Source: Roseateles_C aquae
GTDB lineage: Bacteria > Pseudomonadota > Gammaproteobacteria > Burkholderiales > Burkholderiaceae_C
Assembly (NCBI RefSeq): GCF_032337115.1
Contig: NZ_JAVXZY010000001.1
Span: 124,001-188,000, forward strand
Length of the DNA: 64,000 nucleotides
Direction: 5' to 3'
The position numbers and the translations under genes are program-made. The notes under the pieces are model-generated. The model worked only from the letters and a program-made list of their open reading frames with translations. It did not search any database and was not told the origin of the DNA. Shown in pieces: positions 1 through 6,672 of the stretch (positions are counted from its first letter, which is position 1; each line of letters begins with the position of its first letter).

Positions 1-128
1 GGCAAGCGACCGTCCCCTAGCGCACAGACGCAGGCCCCAGGGAGCTCTACAAGGGCGATGTGGAACTCGAGCTGTGGCAATCGCCGACTTCGACCACATC
101 ACCGAATTCAGCACAAGGACTGCACACC
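1..128. other. Upstream region of the OmpA-family gene
   Basis: No gene is recognised here. The stretch CTAGCGCACAGACG at about 17-30 resembles CTAGCGTACAGACG at about 2917-2930, and both lie about 100-150 bp upstream of a gene start, so it may be a shared regulatory site. An AAGGA ribosome-binding-like sequence precedes the ATG at 129. Confidence 0.35.
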
Positions 129-1412
129 ATGAGCAACACCCCTGCCAGCCCCCGTTCGCCGCCGCGATCTGCTACTGCCAGCAGCGCGACCAAGCGTTCC
201 AGCATCTTGCCTCCGGCCTACACGCTGCTGATGCTGGCCCTGTCGCTGGCGCTGCCCGGCGCCGTGCGAGCGCAGGATGCCAGCTACGGCTATGGCGGTC
301 TGGCCATTGGCCAGGCCCGTGGGCATTTCGATATCGAACGCATCAGCGCGCGCCAGCTGCTGGCCAGTCCGCAGCCGCTCACTGTGACTGGCAGCAGCAG
401 CGATCTGCGTGATACCGCCTACCGGCTCTTCCTCGGCTATCAGTTCGACCGCCACATCGGGCTCGAAGCTGGCTTCTTCAATCTGGGCCGCTACAGCTTC
501 CAGAGCCGCACCGAGCCCGACGGCGTGCTGAACGGCCTGATCAAGGTGCAGGGCGCGAGCCTGGATCTGGTCGGCACGCTGCCCATCAGTGACGACTTCG
601 CGATGCTGGCTCGCGTGGGCGCGCAATACCCGAAGACGCGCATCAGCTACAGCGGCGGCGGCGCGGTAAGCGCTGTCTCGGCCAGCCCCAGTCAGCGCCA
701 GCTGAACTACAAGTTCGGCCTGGGGCTGCAGTACCGGCTGAGCGCGAATCTGCTGCTGCGCGCCGAGGCCGAGCAGTACCGGGTCGCCGATGCGATGGAG
801 GGCCATGGGCGCATCAGCCTGGTGTCGCTGAGCCTGGTGATGCCTTTTGGCGAAGGCGCTCGTGGTGCACGTGCCGCTGCGCCCAGCACCAGCAACTACG
901 CTTACCGGCCGCCGGTGGTCGAGCCCACGCCGGCCCCGCCGCCCGTGGTGAGCGCGCCTCCGCCGATGCCGATGCCGATGCCGATGATGCCCATGAACAA
1001 GCCCGACCCGGCAGCGCAGCGCGAGCCGCCTCGCCGGGTCAGCTTCAGCGCCGAATCGCTGTTTGGCTTTGACCAGAGCTCGGTGAGCCCCAAGGGCCGC
1101 GAGGCCTTGGACCAGTTTGCCCGCGACATGGCCGGCACCCGCTTTGAACTGGTCGTCGTCGAGGGCCATACCGACCGACTCGGTTCGGCCGCCTACAACC
1201 AGACGCTGTCACTGCAGCGTGCCGACGCGGTCAAGGCCTATCTGGTTGCCTCTGGCGGCCTGGATGCCAGCAAGATCAGCACGGCAGGGCGCGGCGAGGG
1301 CTCGCCGGTGACGCGTGCGGGTGATTGCCTGGCCAGCTTGCCCACGGCCGCGCTGCGGGCCTGTCTGCAGCCGGATCGACGCGTCGATGTTGAGGTCAGC
1401 GGCACCCGCTGA
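129..1412 (+). CDS. OmpA-family outer membrane protein (beta-barrel plus peptidoglycan-binding domain)
   Basis: The protein has 427 residues and probably links the outer membrane to peptidoglycan. The start at 129 places a signal peptide at the N terminus, with a hydrophobic LMLALSLALPGA stretch and likely cleavage after AVRA near residue 49. Residues about 50-240 look like an eight-stranded OmpA-type barrel (GLAIGQ, LFLGYQFD, LEAGFFNLG, FGLGLQYRL). A Pro/Met-rich hinge (PMPMPMPMM) follows. Residues about 300-427 form the OmpA C-terminal domain, with the VEGHTDRLGS motif and a closing RRVDVEV strand. It lies 40 bp upstream of a fatty acid hydroxylase gene on the same strand. The family call is secure; the exact porin subtype is not. 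Confidence 0.9.
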   Translation: MSNTPASPRSPPRSATASSATKRSSILPPAYTLLMLALSLALPGAVRAQDASYGYGGLAIGQARGHFDIERISARQLLASPQPLTVTGSSSDLRDTAYRLFLGYQFDRHIGLEAGFFNLGRYSFQSRTEPDGVLNGLIKVQGASLDLVGTLPISDDFAMLARVGAQYPKTRISYSGGGAVSAVSASPSQRQLNYKFGLGLQYRLSANLLLRAEAEQYRVADAMEGHGRISLVSLSLVMPFGEGARGARAAAPSTSNYAYRPPVVEPTPAPPPVVSAPPPMPMPMPMMPMNKPDPAAQREPPRRVSFSAESLFGFDQSSVSPKGREALDQFARDMAGTRFELVVVEGHTDRLGSAAYNQTLSLQRADAVKAYLVASGGLDASKISTAGRGEGSPVTRAGDCLASLPTAALRACLQPDRRVDVEVSGTR

Positions 1413-1452
1413 ATTCCAGTGACGCCACAGCCTTGCACAGGAAACACAGCTC

Positions 1453-2013
1453 ATGACCAGCATGGAACTCAGCCGCAAGGCCTATATCGCCGACTTCGTC
1501 GTCTACACGCTGTTGGTGGCTGGCCTCGGCCTGTGGCTGGCAGCGTCGGCACCTTGGCTGCCCAGCCTGGGCTTGCTGCTGTTGGGGGCCTTGAGTTGGA
1601 GCCTGCTGGAGTACCTGCTGCACCGCTGGGTGCTGCATGAGCTGCCGCCGTTCTGCAACTGGCATGCCGATCACCATCGCCGGCCCGGCGCGCTGATCGC
1701 CGCGCCGACCTGGCTCAGCGCCGGCCTGCTGGGCATTGCCACCTTGCCTGCCTGGTGGTGGCTGCAGGCCTGGCAGGCCGGGGCGCTGAGCCTGGGGCTG
1801 TCGGCGGCCTATCTGGGCTATGGCGTGGCCCACCATCTGGCTCACCATCCCTGGCGCGGGCCCAGTCTGCCTGGCGTCAACCTGGCCGGCTTTCGGCGCC
1901 GGCATGCGCTGCATCACCGCGGCAGCGCTGGGCTGTCACCCGAGCCCTGCAACTACGGTGTCAGCACTGGCGCCTGGGACTGGTTTTTTCAGAGCGCGCC
2001 GCGGCGCCGCTGA
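1453..2013 (+). CDS. Fatty acid hydroxylase / sterol desaturase family membrane protein
   Basis: This is a 186-residue integral membrane protein. It carries the histidine clusters typical of di-iron hydroxylases and desaturases: HRWVLH near residue 57, HADHH near 75, HHLAHH near 127 and HALHH near 151. These alternate with hydrophobic segments. Members of the family hydroxylate or desaturate lipid chains at the membrane; the substrate cannot be told from sequence. It probably shares a transcript with the OmpA-family gene just upstream. At 186 residues it is shorter than typical sterol desaturases of about 250-300 residues but still holds all four His clusters. Confidence 0.82.
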   Translation: MTSMELSRKAYIADFVVYTLLVAGLGLWLAASAPWLPSLGLLLLGALSWSLLEYLLHRWVLHELPPFCNWHADHHRRPGALIAAPTWLSAGLLGIATLPAWWWLQAWQAGALSLGLSAAYLGYGVAHHLAHHPWRGPSLPGVNLAGFRRRHALHHRGSAGLSPEPCNYGVSTGAWDWFFQSAPRRR

Positions 2014-2045
2014 ACACCGCGCCATCCCCAAGGCCTGCCGGCGAT

Positions 2046-2768
2046 TCAGCTGGCCTGGCGATCCGGCAGCAGCCGGTCGTATTCCTTCTTCACAACGCCG
2101 TAGCACTCGCAGCTGCGGCGTTCGATGCCGGGGCGGTCCAATACACTGATGTGGCCGCGGGCATAGCTGATCAGGCCGGACCTCTGCAGCTTGAGCGCCG
2201 CCTCGGTGACGCCCTCGCGGCGCACGCCCAGCATATTGGCGATCAATTCCTGGGTCATCACCAGCTCACGGCCTTCGAGTCGATCCAGGCTGAGCAAGAG
2301 CCAGCGGCACAGCTGCTGATCCAGCGAGTGATGGCGGTTGCAGACGGCGGTTTGCGACATCTGCGTGATCAGGGCCTGCGTGTAGCGCAGCAGCAGATGC
2401 ATCACCGGGCCGGCGCGGGCAAACTCCTGCTTCAGCAAGGAGGCGCGCAGCCGGTAGCCCTGGCCGGCACTTTGCACCACCGCGCGGCTGGGTGTCGATT
2501 CGCCGCCCATGAACAGCGAGATGCCGACCAGGCCTTCTCGGCCGACCACGGCGATTTCGGCCGAAGCGCCGTCCAGCATCACGTAAAGCAGCGAGACGAT
2601 GGCGGTGGTCGGGAAATAGACATGGGTCAGGGGCATGCCGGACTCATACAGCACCCGGCCCAGCGGCAGCTCCACCCATTCCATCTCGTCGTGCCAGCGC
2701 GCCCATTCCTCGACCGGCAGCGCCGCCAACAAATGATTGGCCAATGCGGCATCGCGGTGTTCGTTCAT
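2046..2768 (-). CDS. Crp/Fnr-family transcriptional regulator
   Basis: The protein has 240 residues. Residues about 15-130 form a cyclic-nucleotide-binding-like beta-roll (LPLGRVLYESG, AEIAVVGREGLVGIS). The C-terminal part is a winged helix with the recognition region MTQELIANMLGVRREGVTEAALKLQ. No cysteine pattern typical of FNR iron-sulfur centres is visible, and the effector-binding arginine signature of true cAMP receptors is not obvious, so the ligand is unknown. The start at 2768 is chosen because GGGAGGA lies 5-10 nt upstream, whereas longer in-frame extensions have no ribosome-binding site. It is convergent with the hydroxylase gene. Similar regulators are frequent in Burkholderiales stress clusters. 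Confidence 0.88.
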   Translation of the reverse strand: MNEHRDAALANHLLAALPVEEWARWHDEMEWVELPLGRVLYESGMPLTHVYFPTTAIVSLLYVMLDGASAEIAVVGREGLVGISLFMGGESTPSRAVVQSAGQGYRLRASLLKQEFARAGPVMHLLLRYTQALITQMSQTAVCNRHHSLDQQLCRWLLLSLDRLEGRELVMTQELIANMLGVRREGVTEAALKLQRSGLISYARGHISVLDRPGIERRSCECYGVVKKEYDRLLPDRQAS

Positions 2769-3104
2769 GCAGTCCTCCCGCGCCGGCTCCCGTGAGAGCG
2801 GACGTCCATGTGTATCGGCGTCTCGGATCACCGGCCCGGCTGGCGGCTGATGGAGGCTGCGCGCTGCGCAGCCCCAGAGGCGGACTCTAGCGCTTGGCCG
2901 GTGCGCTGTTGGTTCGCTAGCGTACAGACGGATCTGCGGCTGCGCCCACCTGGAGCTGCCCACCAAAGCGCCGGGGTCAAGCGGGACAGGGGGGGCAGTG
3001 GGGCGGGCAGTGGGGTTTGGCGTGTGCGGCGTGGCGCTCACGGTGCGGTAGTCAGCCGGCGGCTGGGTCCAGGGGAGAGGACCGTCAGCTCAAGAAGCGC
3101 GGGC
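2769..3104. other. Intergenic region upstream of the Crp/Fnr gene
   Basis: No gene is supported in these 336 bases. They should hold the promoter of the Crp/Fnr gene. A sequence TTCGCTAGCGTAC at about 2912-2924 is nearly repeated (TTCGCCAGCGCAC) at about 4318-4330, upstream of the coiled-coil gene. Confidence 0.4.
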
Positions 3105-3875
3105 TCAGTCCCAATAGCCCTGACGCTTGTAGCTCTGGTGCAGGCGAGTCTCGTAATCGCGATGCAGCTGATCCAGGCCTTGATAGACCGGGCTGGCCTT
3201 GACCTGGTTGCGCGTCAGATTGACGTGCAGGCGGCGCGTGGCCCATTCGATCTTGTCGACCCAGTGCAGGCCGATCAGCACCTTGCGGCCGCCGGGCCAC
3301 CAGCTGTTGGTGTCGAGGATCAGATAGCGGATGGCCCAGTTGTAGTCGTCGAAGATGAAGTCCTCGACCTGACCGATGGATTCATGGGCCGCCTCGATGT
3401 GATAGCCGATCACCTGCGTGCTGCTGCGCAGATGCACGTCGGCCGGCTTGAAGTCGCGTTCCAGCATCGCGCGGTTGGCGGCCAGTTCGGCCTCTGACAG
3501 CGGCATCATCGGCCCATAAGGCGTCAGCCCCAGGCCCCAGAGCCCGCCGCCAGCCCAGTATTCGGGGTACTGGTAGAAACCGAGCAGCTCGCGTTCATGG
3601 CGCCGCGACACCGGCTGATGCGTGTCCACATCGGGGCTGTCGCGCAGCTGCTGCTTTGTCAGGTTCACGCGGATGCTGCGCGTCTCGCCCAGCGGCTGCC
3701 GCACGGCATAGGGCGAAATCAGCACCTTGCGCTCGGCCAGCCAGCTGCCGGTGTTGATGACCAGATAGCGGATCGCCCAGCTGTGGTCGTCGAAGAAGAC
3801 TTCGCTGACCTGACCGATCTCGCCATCGCTGGCGTGAACGCTTGAGCCGCTGAGATGGCTGACGCTGTTGAGCAT
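3105..3875 (-). CDS. PRC-barrel domain protein with two PRC repeats
   Basis: This is a 256-residue protein with two related PRC-barrel units. The first, at about residues 15-75, contains GEIGQVSEVFFDDHSWAIRY. The second, at about 150-215, contains SIGQVEDFIFDDYNWAIRY. Both are followed by a conserved strand (NTGSWLAERKVLI and DTNSWWPGGRKVLI). No signal peptide or membrane segment is seen, so it is probably cytoplasmic. PRC barrels serve as small beta-barrel interaction modules in photosynthetic reaction centres, in RimM and in stress proteins; the double form is common near stress regulators in betaproteobacteria. It is transcribed in the same direction as the coiled-coil gene upstream. Its specific role is unknown. 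Confidence 0.85.
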   Translation of the reverse strand: MLNSVSHLSGSSVHASDGEIGQVSEVFFDDHSWAIRYLVINTGSWLAERKVLISPYAVRQPLGETRSIRVNLTKQQLRDSPDVDTHQPVSRRHERELLGFYQYPEYWAGGGLWGLGLTPYGPMMPLSEAELAANRAMLERDFKPADVHLRSSTQVIGYHIEAAHESIGQVEDFIFDDYNWAIRYLILDTNSWWPGGRKVLIGLHWVDKIEWATRRLHVNLTRNQVKASPVYQGLDQLHRDYETRLHQSYKRQGYWD

Positions 3876-3938
3876 GATGAACTCCTGGAGTTTCAGAGAG
3901 CGGTGGGACGCATTGAACTTGGACGCGAGAGCGTCTGC

Positions 3939-4220
3939 CTAGACCTTGAAGTAGTCGAAGGAATGCCTGAAGGCCTCGCGCAGCTTGTCCATCTGGTTGC
4001 TCATCTGGTCCCAGCTTTCTTCGCCGGCTCTTTGCAAGGCGCTGAACTGGGTGGCGGCCTGGTGCGACTGCGCGCGCAGCTTCTTCAGCTCGGCCTGATA
4101 GCCCTGTCGGGCTTCCTCGCGAACGGCTTCGGCCTTGGCCTCCAGGCTGTCGATTTGGCTGTTCAGTTCATCCAGCTGGCGCTTGACGGTCTCGGTGTAG
4201 TGCTGGCGGGTTTGGTGCAT
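3939..4220 (-). CDS. Small coiled-coil protein of unknown function
   Basis: The protein has 93 residues and is nearly all charged heptad-like helix (QLDELNSQIDSLEAKAEAV and EELKKLRAQ-type segments) with no signal peptide or membrane segment. It resembles small coiled-coil proteins often found beside PRC-barrel and stress genes; no enzyme motif is visible. It lies 63 bp upstream of the PRC-barrel gene and probably shares its transcript. The left att core of the integrated phage block is about 130 bp upstream of its start, so its promoter region directly borders the insertion. Confidence 0.7.
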   Translation of the reverse strand: MHQTRQHYTETVKRQLDELNSQIDSLEAKAEAVREEARQGYQAELKKLRAQSHQAATQFSALQRAGEESWDQMSNQMDKLREAFRHSFDYFKV

Positions 4221-4350
4221 GGCAGATCACTCCGTGTGGGTCGAGGTGGCGGCAACGGAACGATCCGCGGGATCGGGCCGTTGTGGCACTTGTAGAACCG
4301 GCGCCGCGGGCAGTCTGTTCGCCAGCGCACTGGCAGTCCAATGCCTCCAT

Positions 4351-4378
4351 TAATTCGACAATGTGTACATACTCAATT
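4351..4378 (+). other. Left attachment junction: dif-like XerC arm and central region (attL)
   Basis: The 14-bp core TTCGACAATGTGTA lies at 4354-4367. It is preceded by host sequence (TAA) that completes an 11-bp XerC-type arm. To the right, where a dif site should continue with TTATGTAAAC, the sequence instead reads CATACTCAATT, as expected for a junction with an integrated element. Identical cores lie at 6246 and 12753 in the same orientation. Confidence 0.72.
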
Positions 4379-4390
4379 TGATTCTCTCCT
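4368..4390 (-). promoter_or_regulatory. Orphan ribosome-binding site and start codons at the left element end
   Basis: On the minus strand AGGAGAG (4384-4390) is followed after 7 nt by TTG (4374-4376) and then, in the same frame, ATG (4368-4370), which abuts the att core. In the integrated state the frame stops after a few codons in host DNA. In a circle it continues through att into the gene that now begins at 6199, adding about 21 residues from the ATG. Confidence 0.55.
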
Positions 4391-4483
4391 GAAAATACTT
4401 CAGCGCGGAAGCAAAAAAATAGTTAGTAACTCGGTAAGCATGGTCTTGATGGCGCGAATTTGCATCGAGATATTCGATTTTTC

Positions 4484-5230
4484 TTAGCCGCGAATACCCG
4501 CCGAATTACTGCCAGGTTGGCAGTTCCCGCTGCCTTCGGCATGCTCTCTGGGGCTCTGCCCCAGCCCCCGCTTGGCTGCGGGCTTGGGCAGCCACTCGGC
4601 ACCGCCGAGGCTGGCCAAGCGCTTGGCCTCATCTGCCGCACCCTTGACGCCGAAGCGTTCGGCCTGGCGAAAAACCGCAAGCCGGAACAGATCCGCAACG
4701 TCCTCAGCGAACATGAACGGATCGAACCAGGCCGCAGGGTCTGCTGGGTCGTAGTCGGCATCGTCCGGCTCTTGCCAGGTCTTGCGCCTGGCTGCCAGGA
4801 ATGCGGCCGCAGCAAGAGCCTTCACGACCTCGAGGTCGAGCCAATCCGCAGCCGCCTGGCGTGCTTGATCGGCCAGACTGGCATTCGGGTCTACGCGGCA
4901 CAGCGATCGCGTCTCTGAGGCCGTTTCCGGGCCTCCGCGAAGCCTGTGCACCCGCGCCGTGATCCCGTCAGCGCCCAGCTCAATAGCGGGCAGGGTGCCT
5001 GGCAGGGCGGTGCCAGTCTTGCGCTCTGCTGGAAGGATGGCCAGGCCGTGCCGCTCCATGAAGATGCGCAGCGTCGAATAGGCCAAATCCAGCATGCCGA
5101 TTCGAGCGCCGACCAGCTGCGTCAACCGATACAGGCTGATGCCGGGATGAATCTGAATGAGGCCCTCAATGGTCGCAATGTGCTCCTGCCGCAAACGACC
5201 TTGCTTGTTGCGGGAGTGATCACCGGCCAT
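4484..5230 (-). CDS. Helix-turn-helix-like regulatory protein, last gene of the small element
   Basis: This protein of 248 residues is not a recognised family. Residues about 12-75 (RLRQEHIATIEGLIQ, SLYRLTQLVGARIG, YSTLRIFMERHGL) look like a helix-turn-helix segment and resemble the whole of the upstream 100-residue protein, so the two are tandem paralogues. The remainder contains an alanine-rich helix with basic residues (AAAAFLAARRKTWQ) and an acidic DDADYDPADPAAWFDPF segment. The start at 5230 is chosen for AGGAGG 6 nt upstream; it overlaps the end of the preceding gene by 11 bp. A DNA-binding role is inferred from the N-terminal part only. Stop TAA is at 4484-4486, about 115 bp from the left att core. 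Confidence 0.6.
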   Translation of the reverse strand: MAGDHSRNKQGRLRQEHIATIEGLIQIHPGISLYRLTQLVGARIGMLDLAYSTLRIFMERHGLAILPAERKTGTALPGTLPAIELGADGITARVHRLRGGPETASETRSLCRVDPNASLADQARQAAADWLDLEVVKALAAAAFLAARRKTWQEPDDADYDPADPAAWFDPFMFAEDVADLFRLAVFRQAERFGVKGAADEAKRLASLGGAEWLPKPAAKRGLGQSPREHAEGSGNCQPGSNSAGIRG

Positions 5231-5522
5231 GGTTGCCTCCTTGGCTCGCATTGCTCGCAACCATCGGGCTTGCGACCAAAACCAGCCGTTTGGCCTTGAT
5301 GCGTGCTGAGCGATCTGCCACGTGCTGTGGCACCTCTCGGATCACGCCGTGCAGGGCCAGAAAGTTGTGCAGCGACTTGTAGGTCACGTGGACCAGGCCA
5401 AGGCGTTGTGCGGCCAGGGGTGCCAGCTTGCGCAGGGACTTGCCGGGGTTCTCTGCAACCACTTGGCGCACGCCTGCCAGGTGCTCCGGCAGCAGGGCGA
5501 CTCGGACAGAGCGCTTGCTCAT
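5220..5522 (-). CDS. Small helix-turn-helix-like protein, paralogue of the next gene
   Basis: The protein has 100 residues. It is built from the pattern LLPEHLAGVRQVVAENPGKS, LRKLAPLAAQRLGL, YKSLHNFLALHGV, which aligns with residues about 12-75 of the downstream 248-residue protein. That pattern suggests two or three helices with a recognition helix ending in HGV or HGL. The C terminus is basic (RSARIKAKR). The start at 5522 has GGGAGG just upstream and overlaps the stop of the preceding gene as ATGA, a sign of translational coupling. A small DNA-binding regulator is the best guess; no database family is claimed. Confidence 0.6.
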   Translation of the reverse strand: MSKRSVRVALLPEHLAGVRQVVAENPGKSLRKLAPLAAQRLGLVHVTYKSLHNFLALHGVIREVPQHVADRSARIKAKRLVLVASPMVASNASQGGNHGR

Positions 5523-6199
5523 CGAACGCCTCCCGTGCCTGAAATCGACGCTACGCGCCAAGGCATGTCGGTGCCGTCGGGCAGCGTCATTGCGCCCGGG
5601 TCGAGCAGTTCATCATGTGAAAAACGAGGGGGCGAATTCTCACCGGTGAGAATTGCGGGACGTGTTACAAGACCGTCCCGACCCTGACTCAGGGTTTGCC
5701 CGTGGGTGCGCTGCGCGCCTCCCACGGGCACCCCCTGAGTCGACAGACCTCGGCGCTCACGTGCCATGACGCCCCAAACCGCCAGCTCCAGAACGCCGGC
5801 GCGGCCTTCTGCGGTGATGGCCTGTTCTTCGGCGCGTGCCAACTCCTGGCGGGCTTCAGCGAGCTTCTGCCTCAGCTCGACGCGCTCACGGCTGAGGACG
5901 GTGAACATTGCCGAGCGCCGGACCGTGAGGTTGAGCCAGGCGAAATCCTTGCCGTCAAAGCCGTGGCCCTCAGGGCTCCACAGCGTGCCGCGGTTGAAGC
6001 ACCAGCCTTGCCAGGTCGCGCCTGGCAGTTCCTGATGGCTCATCAGCCGCAGCAGCTTGATGACTGAGAACGGAATACGTTGATCGCCAGCTTCCCAGTG
6101 ATAAATGGTTCGCTCGGAGACCTGAAGAAATGTCGCAAGCTGGGCTCTGGAATAGCCCAGGTAGCGATAGAGGGAACGCAGCTTGCGGCCTTGTTCCAT
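5519..6199 (-). CDS. Phage regulatory protein with helix-turn-helix (DUF3653-like)
   Basis: The protein has 226 residues from the ATG at 6199. Residues about 1-40 form a helix-turn-helix (SRAQLATFLQVSERTIYHWE). This is followed by a segment TWQGWCFNRGTLWSPEGHGF that matches the pattern of the DUF3653 phage family known from Xanthomonas filamentous phages. A coiled coil (ERVELRQKLAEARQELARA) follows. The C-terminal part is encoded across the structured DNA element at 5635-5729 and may be constrained by DNA structure rather than by protein function. It is the first gene of a three-gene overlapping operon. A circular form of the element would lengthen its N terminus by about 21 residues, because its upstream region lies at the att junction. 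Confidence 0.7.
   Translation of the reverse strand: MEQGRKLRSLYRYLGYSRAQLATFLQVSERTIYHWEAGDQRIPFSVIKLLRLMSHQELPGATWQGWCFNRGTLWSPEGHGFDGKDFAWLNLTVRRSAMFTVLSRERVELRQKLAEARQELARAEEQAITAEGRAGVLELAVWGVMARERRGLSTQGVPVGGAQRTHGQTLSQGRDGLVTRPAILTGENSPPRFSHDELLDPGAMTLPDGTDMPWRVASISGTGGVR
5635..5729. repeat. Three-stem structured DNA element, copy A (candidate origin or packaging signal)
   Basis: In plus-strand order there are three stems: a perfect 20-bp palindrome AATTCTCACCGGTGAGAATT (5635-5654), a hairpin CGGGACG/CGTCCCG (5656-5680), and a hairpin GCCCGTGGG/CCCACGGGC (5698-5729) with the 14-nt loop TGCGCTGCGCGCCT. A small hairpin CCCTGACTCAGGG lies between the last two. The reverse complement of 7067-7159 has the same order, spacing and loop, with stem substitutions that keep pairing. 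Orientation relative to the host gene is the same in both copies. Confidence 0.7.
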
Positions 6200-6218
6200 G
6201 CGGGATTCCTGGCGGTGA

Positions 6219-6608
6219 TCAGCTCGCCCTGGCTTCCTCAGTTTGTTCGACAATGTGTAATCCGTTCGGATGCGCACCAAACGAGTTAGCCTTAGCATTC
6301 ATCGGGGTTACCAGCGATCCAGCCCCGACAAAACCCACTGACAAAACGACAGTCAAGAGCCGTCCAAGTCCTGCGGTTTTGACCTGGCGAAAGTAGTCCA
6401 GCTGGGCCGGATTAGCCTCCTGTTCTGCCAGCCATTCCACCAGCGGTTTAGGGTCAATTTCCAGCACCATCGACAGCGCCAGGATCTGCGCCAGCGTTGG
6501 CCGGCGCTTGCCGTGTTTCCATTCGCTGATGCGGCTGTGTGGAATGCCCAAGGCTTCCAGGGCATGCCGCTGTTCTTTTGTCAATCCCGCCAAAAGTAGG
6601 GTAAGCAT
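6219..6608 (-). CDS. Inovirus repressor-like HTH protein with C-terminal hydrophobic segment (DUF3693-like)
   Basis: In the integrated state the protein has 129 residues. Residues about 5-55 are a Cro/CI-type helix-turn-helix (ALGIPHSRISEWKHGKRRPT, LALSMVLEIDP). A hydrophobic segment follows (GLGRLLTVVLSVGFVGAGSLV). This layout is typical of small phage regulators grouped as DUF3693. The start at 6608 has GGAGA upstream, and a TACCAA operator-like repeat lies between it and the divergent phage genes, so it probably represses itself and the early phage promoter. The last codons run through the att core (LHIVE encoded at 6246-6260). In a phage circle the frame would instead continue into sequence left of 12753 and end at 12654, giving about 153 residues. 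Confidence 0.75.
   Translation of the reverse strand: MLTLLLAGLTKEQRHALEALGIPHSRISEWKHGKRRPTLAQILALSMVLEIDPKPLVEWLAEQEANPAQLDYFRQVKTAGLGRLLTVVLSVGFVGAGSLVTPMNAKANSFGAHPNGLHIVEQTEEARAS
6246..6259 (+). other. Internal att core between the small element and the inovirus
   Basis: TTCGACAATGTGTA is identical to the cores at 4354 and 12753 and in the same orientation. Flanks on both sides differ from the dif arms, as expected for a junction between two tandemly integrated elements. It lies inside the 3-prime end of the repressor-like gene and 46 bp upstream of the first gene of the small element. Confidence 0.72.
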
Positions 6609-6622
6609 CTGAGTCTCCGCTG

Positions 6623-6656
6623 TACCAAATTGGTACCAGAATGCGCCCCGTACCAA
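6623..6656. promoter_or_regulatory. Candidate repressor operator in the divergent phage control region
   Basis: TACCAA-A-TTGGTA at 6623-6635 is a perfect inverted repeat. Another TACCA occurs at 6634 and TACCAA again at 6651. It lies between the divergent repressor start (6608) and the first rightward phage gene (6673), where an inovirus repressor would be expected to bind. Confidence 0.5.
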
Positions 6657-6672
6657 GATGGGACGCGGCGGA

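Larger units (their letters stand above)
4354..6259. mobile_element. Putative 1.9-kb satellite-like element integrated at dif, next to the inovirus
   Basis: This is the stretch between the first and second att cores (1,892 bp from core to core). It holds three minus-strand genes joined by overlapping stops and starts and a DNA structure homologous to one in the neighbouring phage. There is no coat, assembly or replication gene. Joining the two ends puts an orphan ribosome-binding site and start codon from the left end in frame with the first gene at the right end, which argues that the unit can exist as a circle. It could also be a deletion remnant of a second inovirus. That it depends on the adjacent phage is inference. 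Confidence 0.55.

Noticed and set aside
960..995. Short tandem repeat coding PMPMPMPM in the OmpA-like gene
   Set aside because: It forms the Pro-rich hinge between the barrel and the C-terminal domain, a normal feature of the family.
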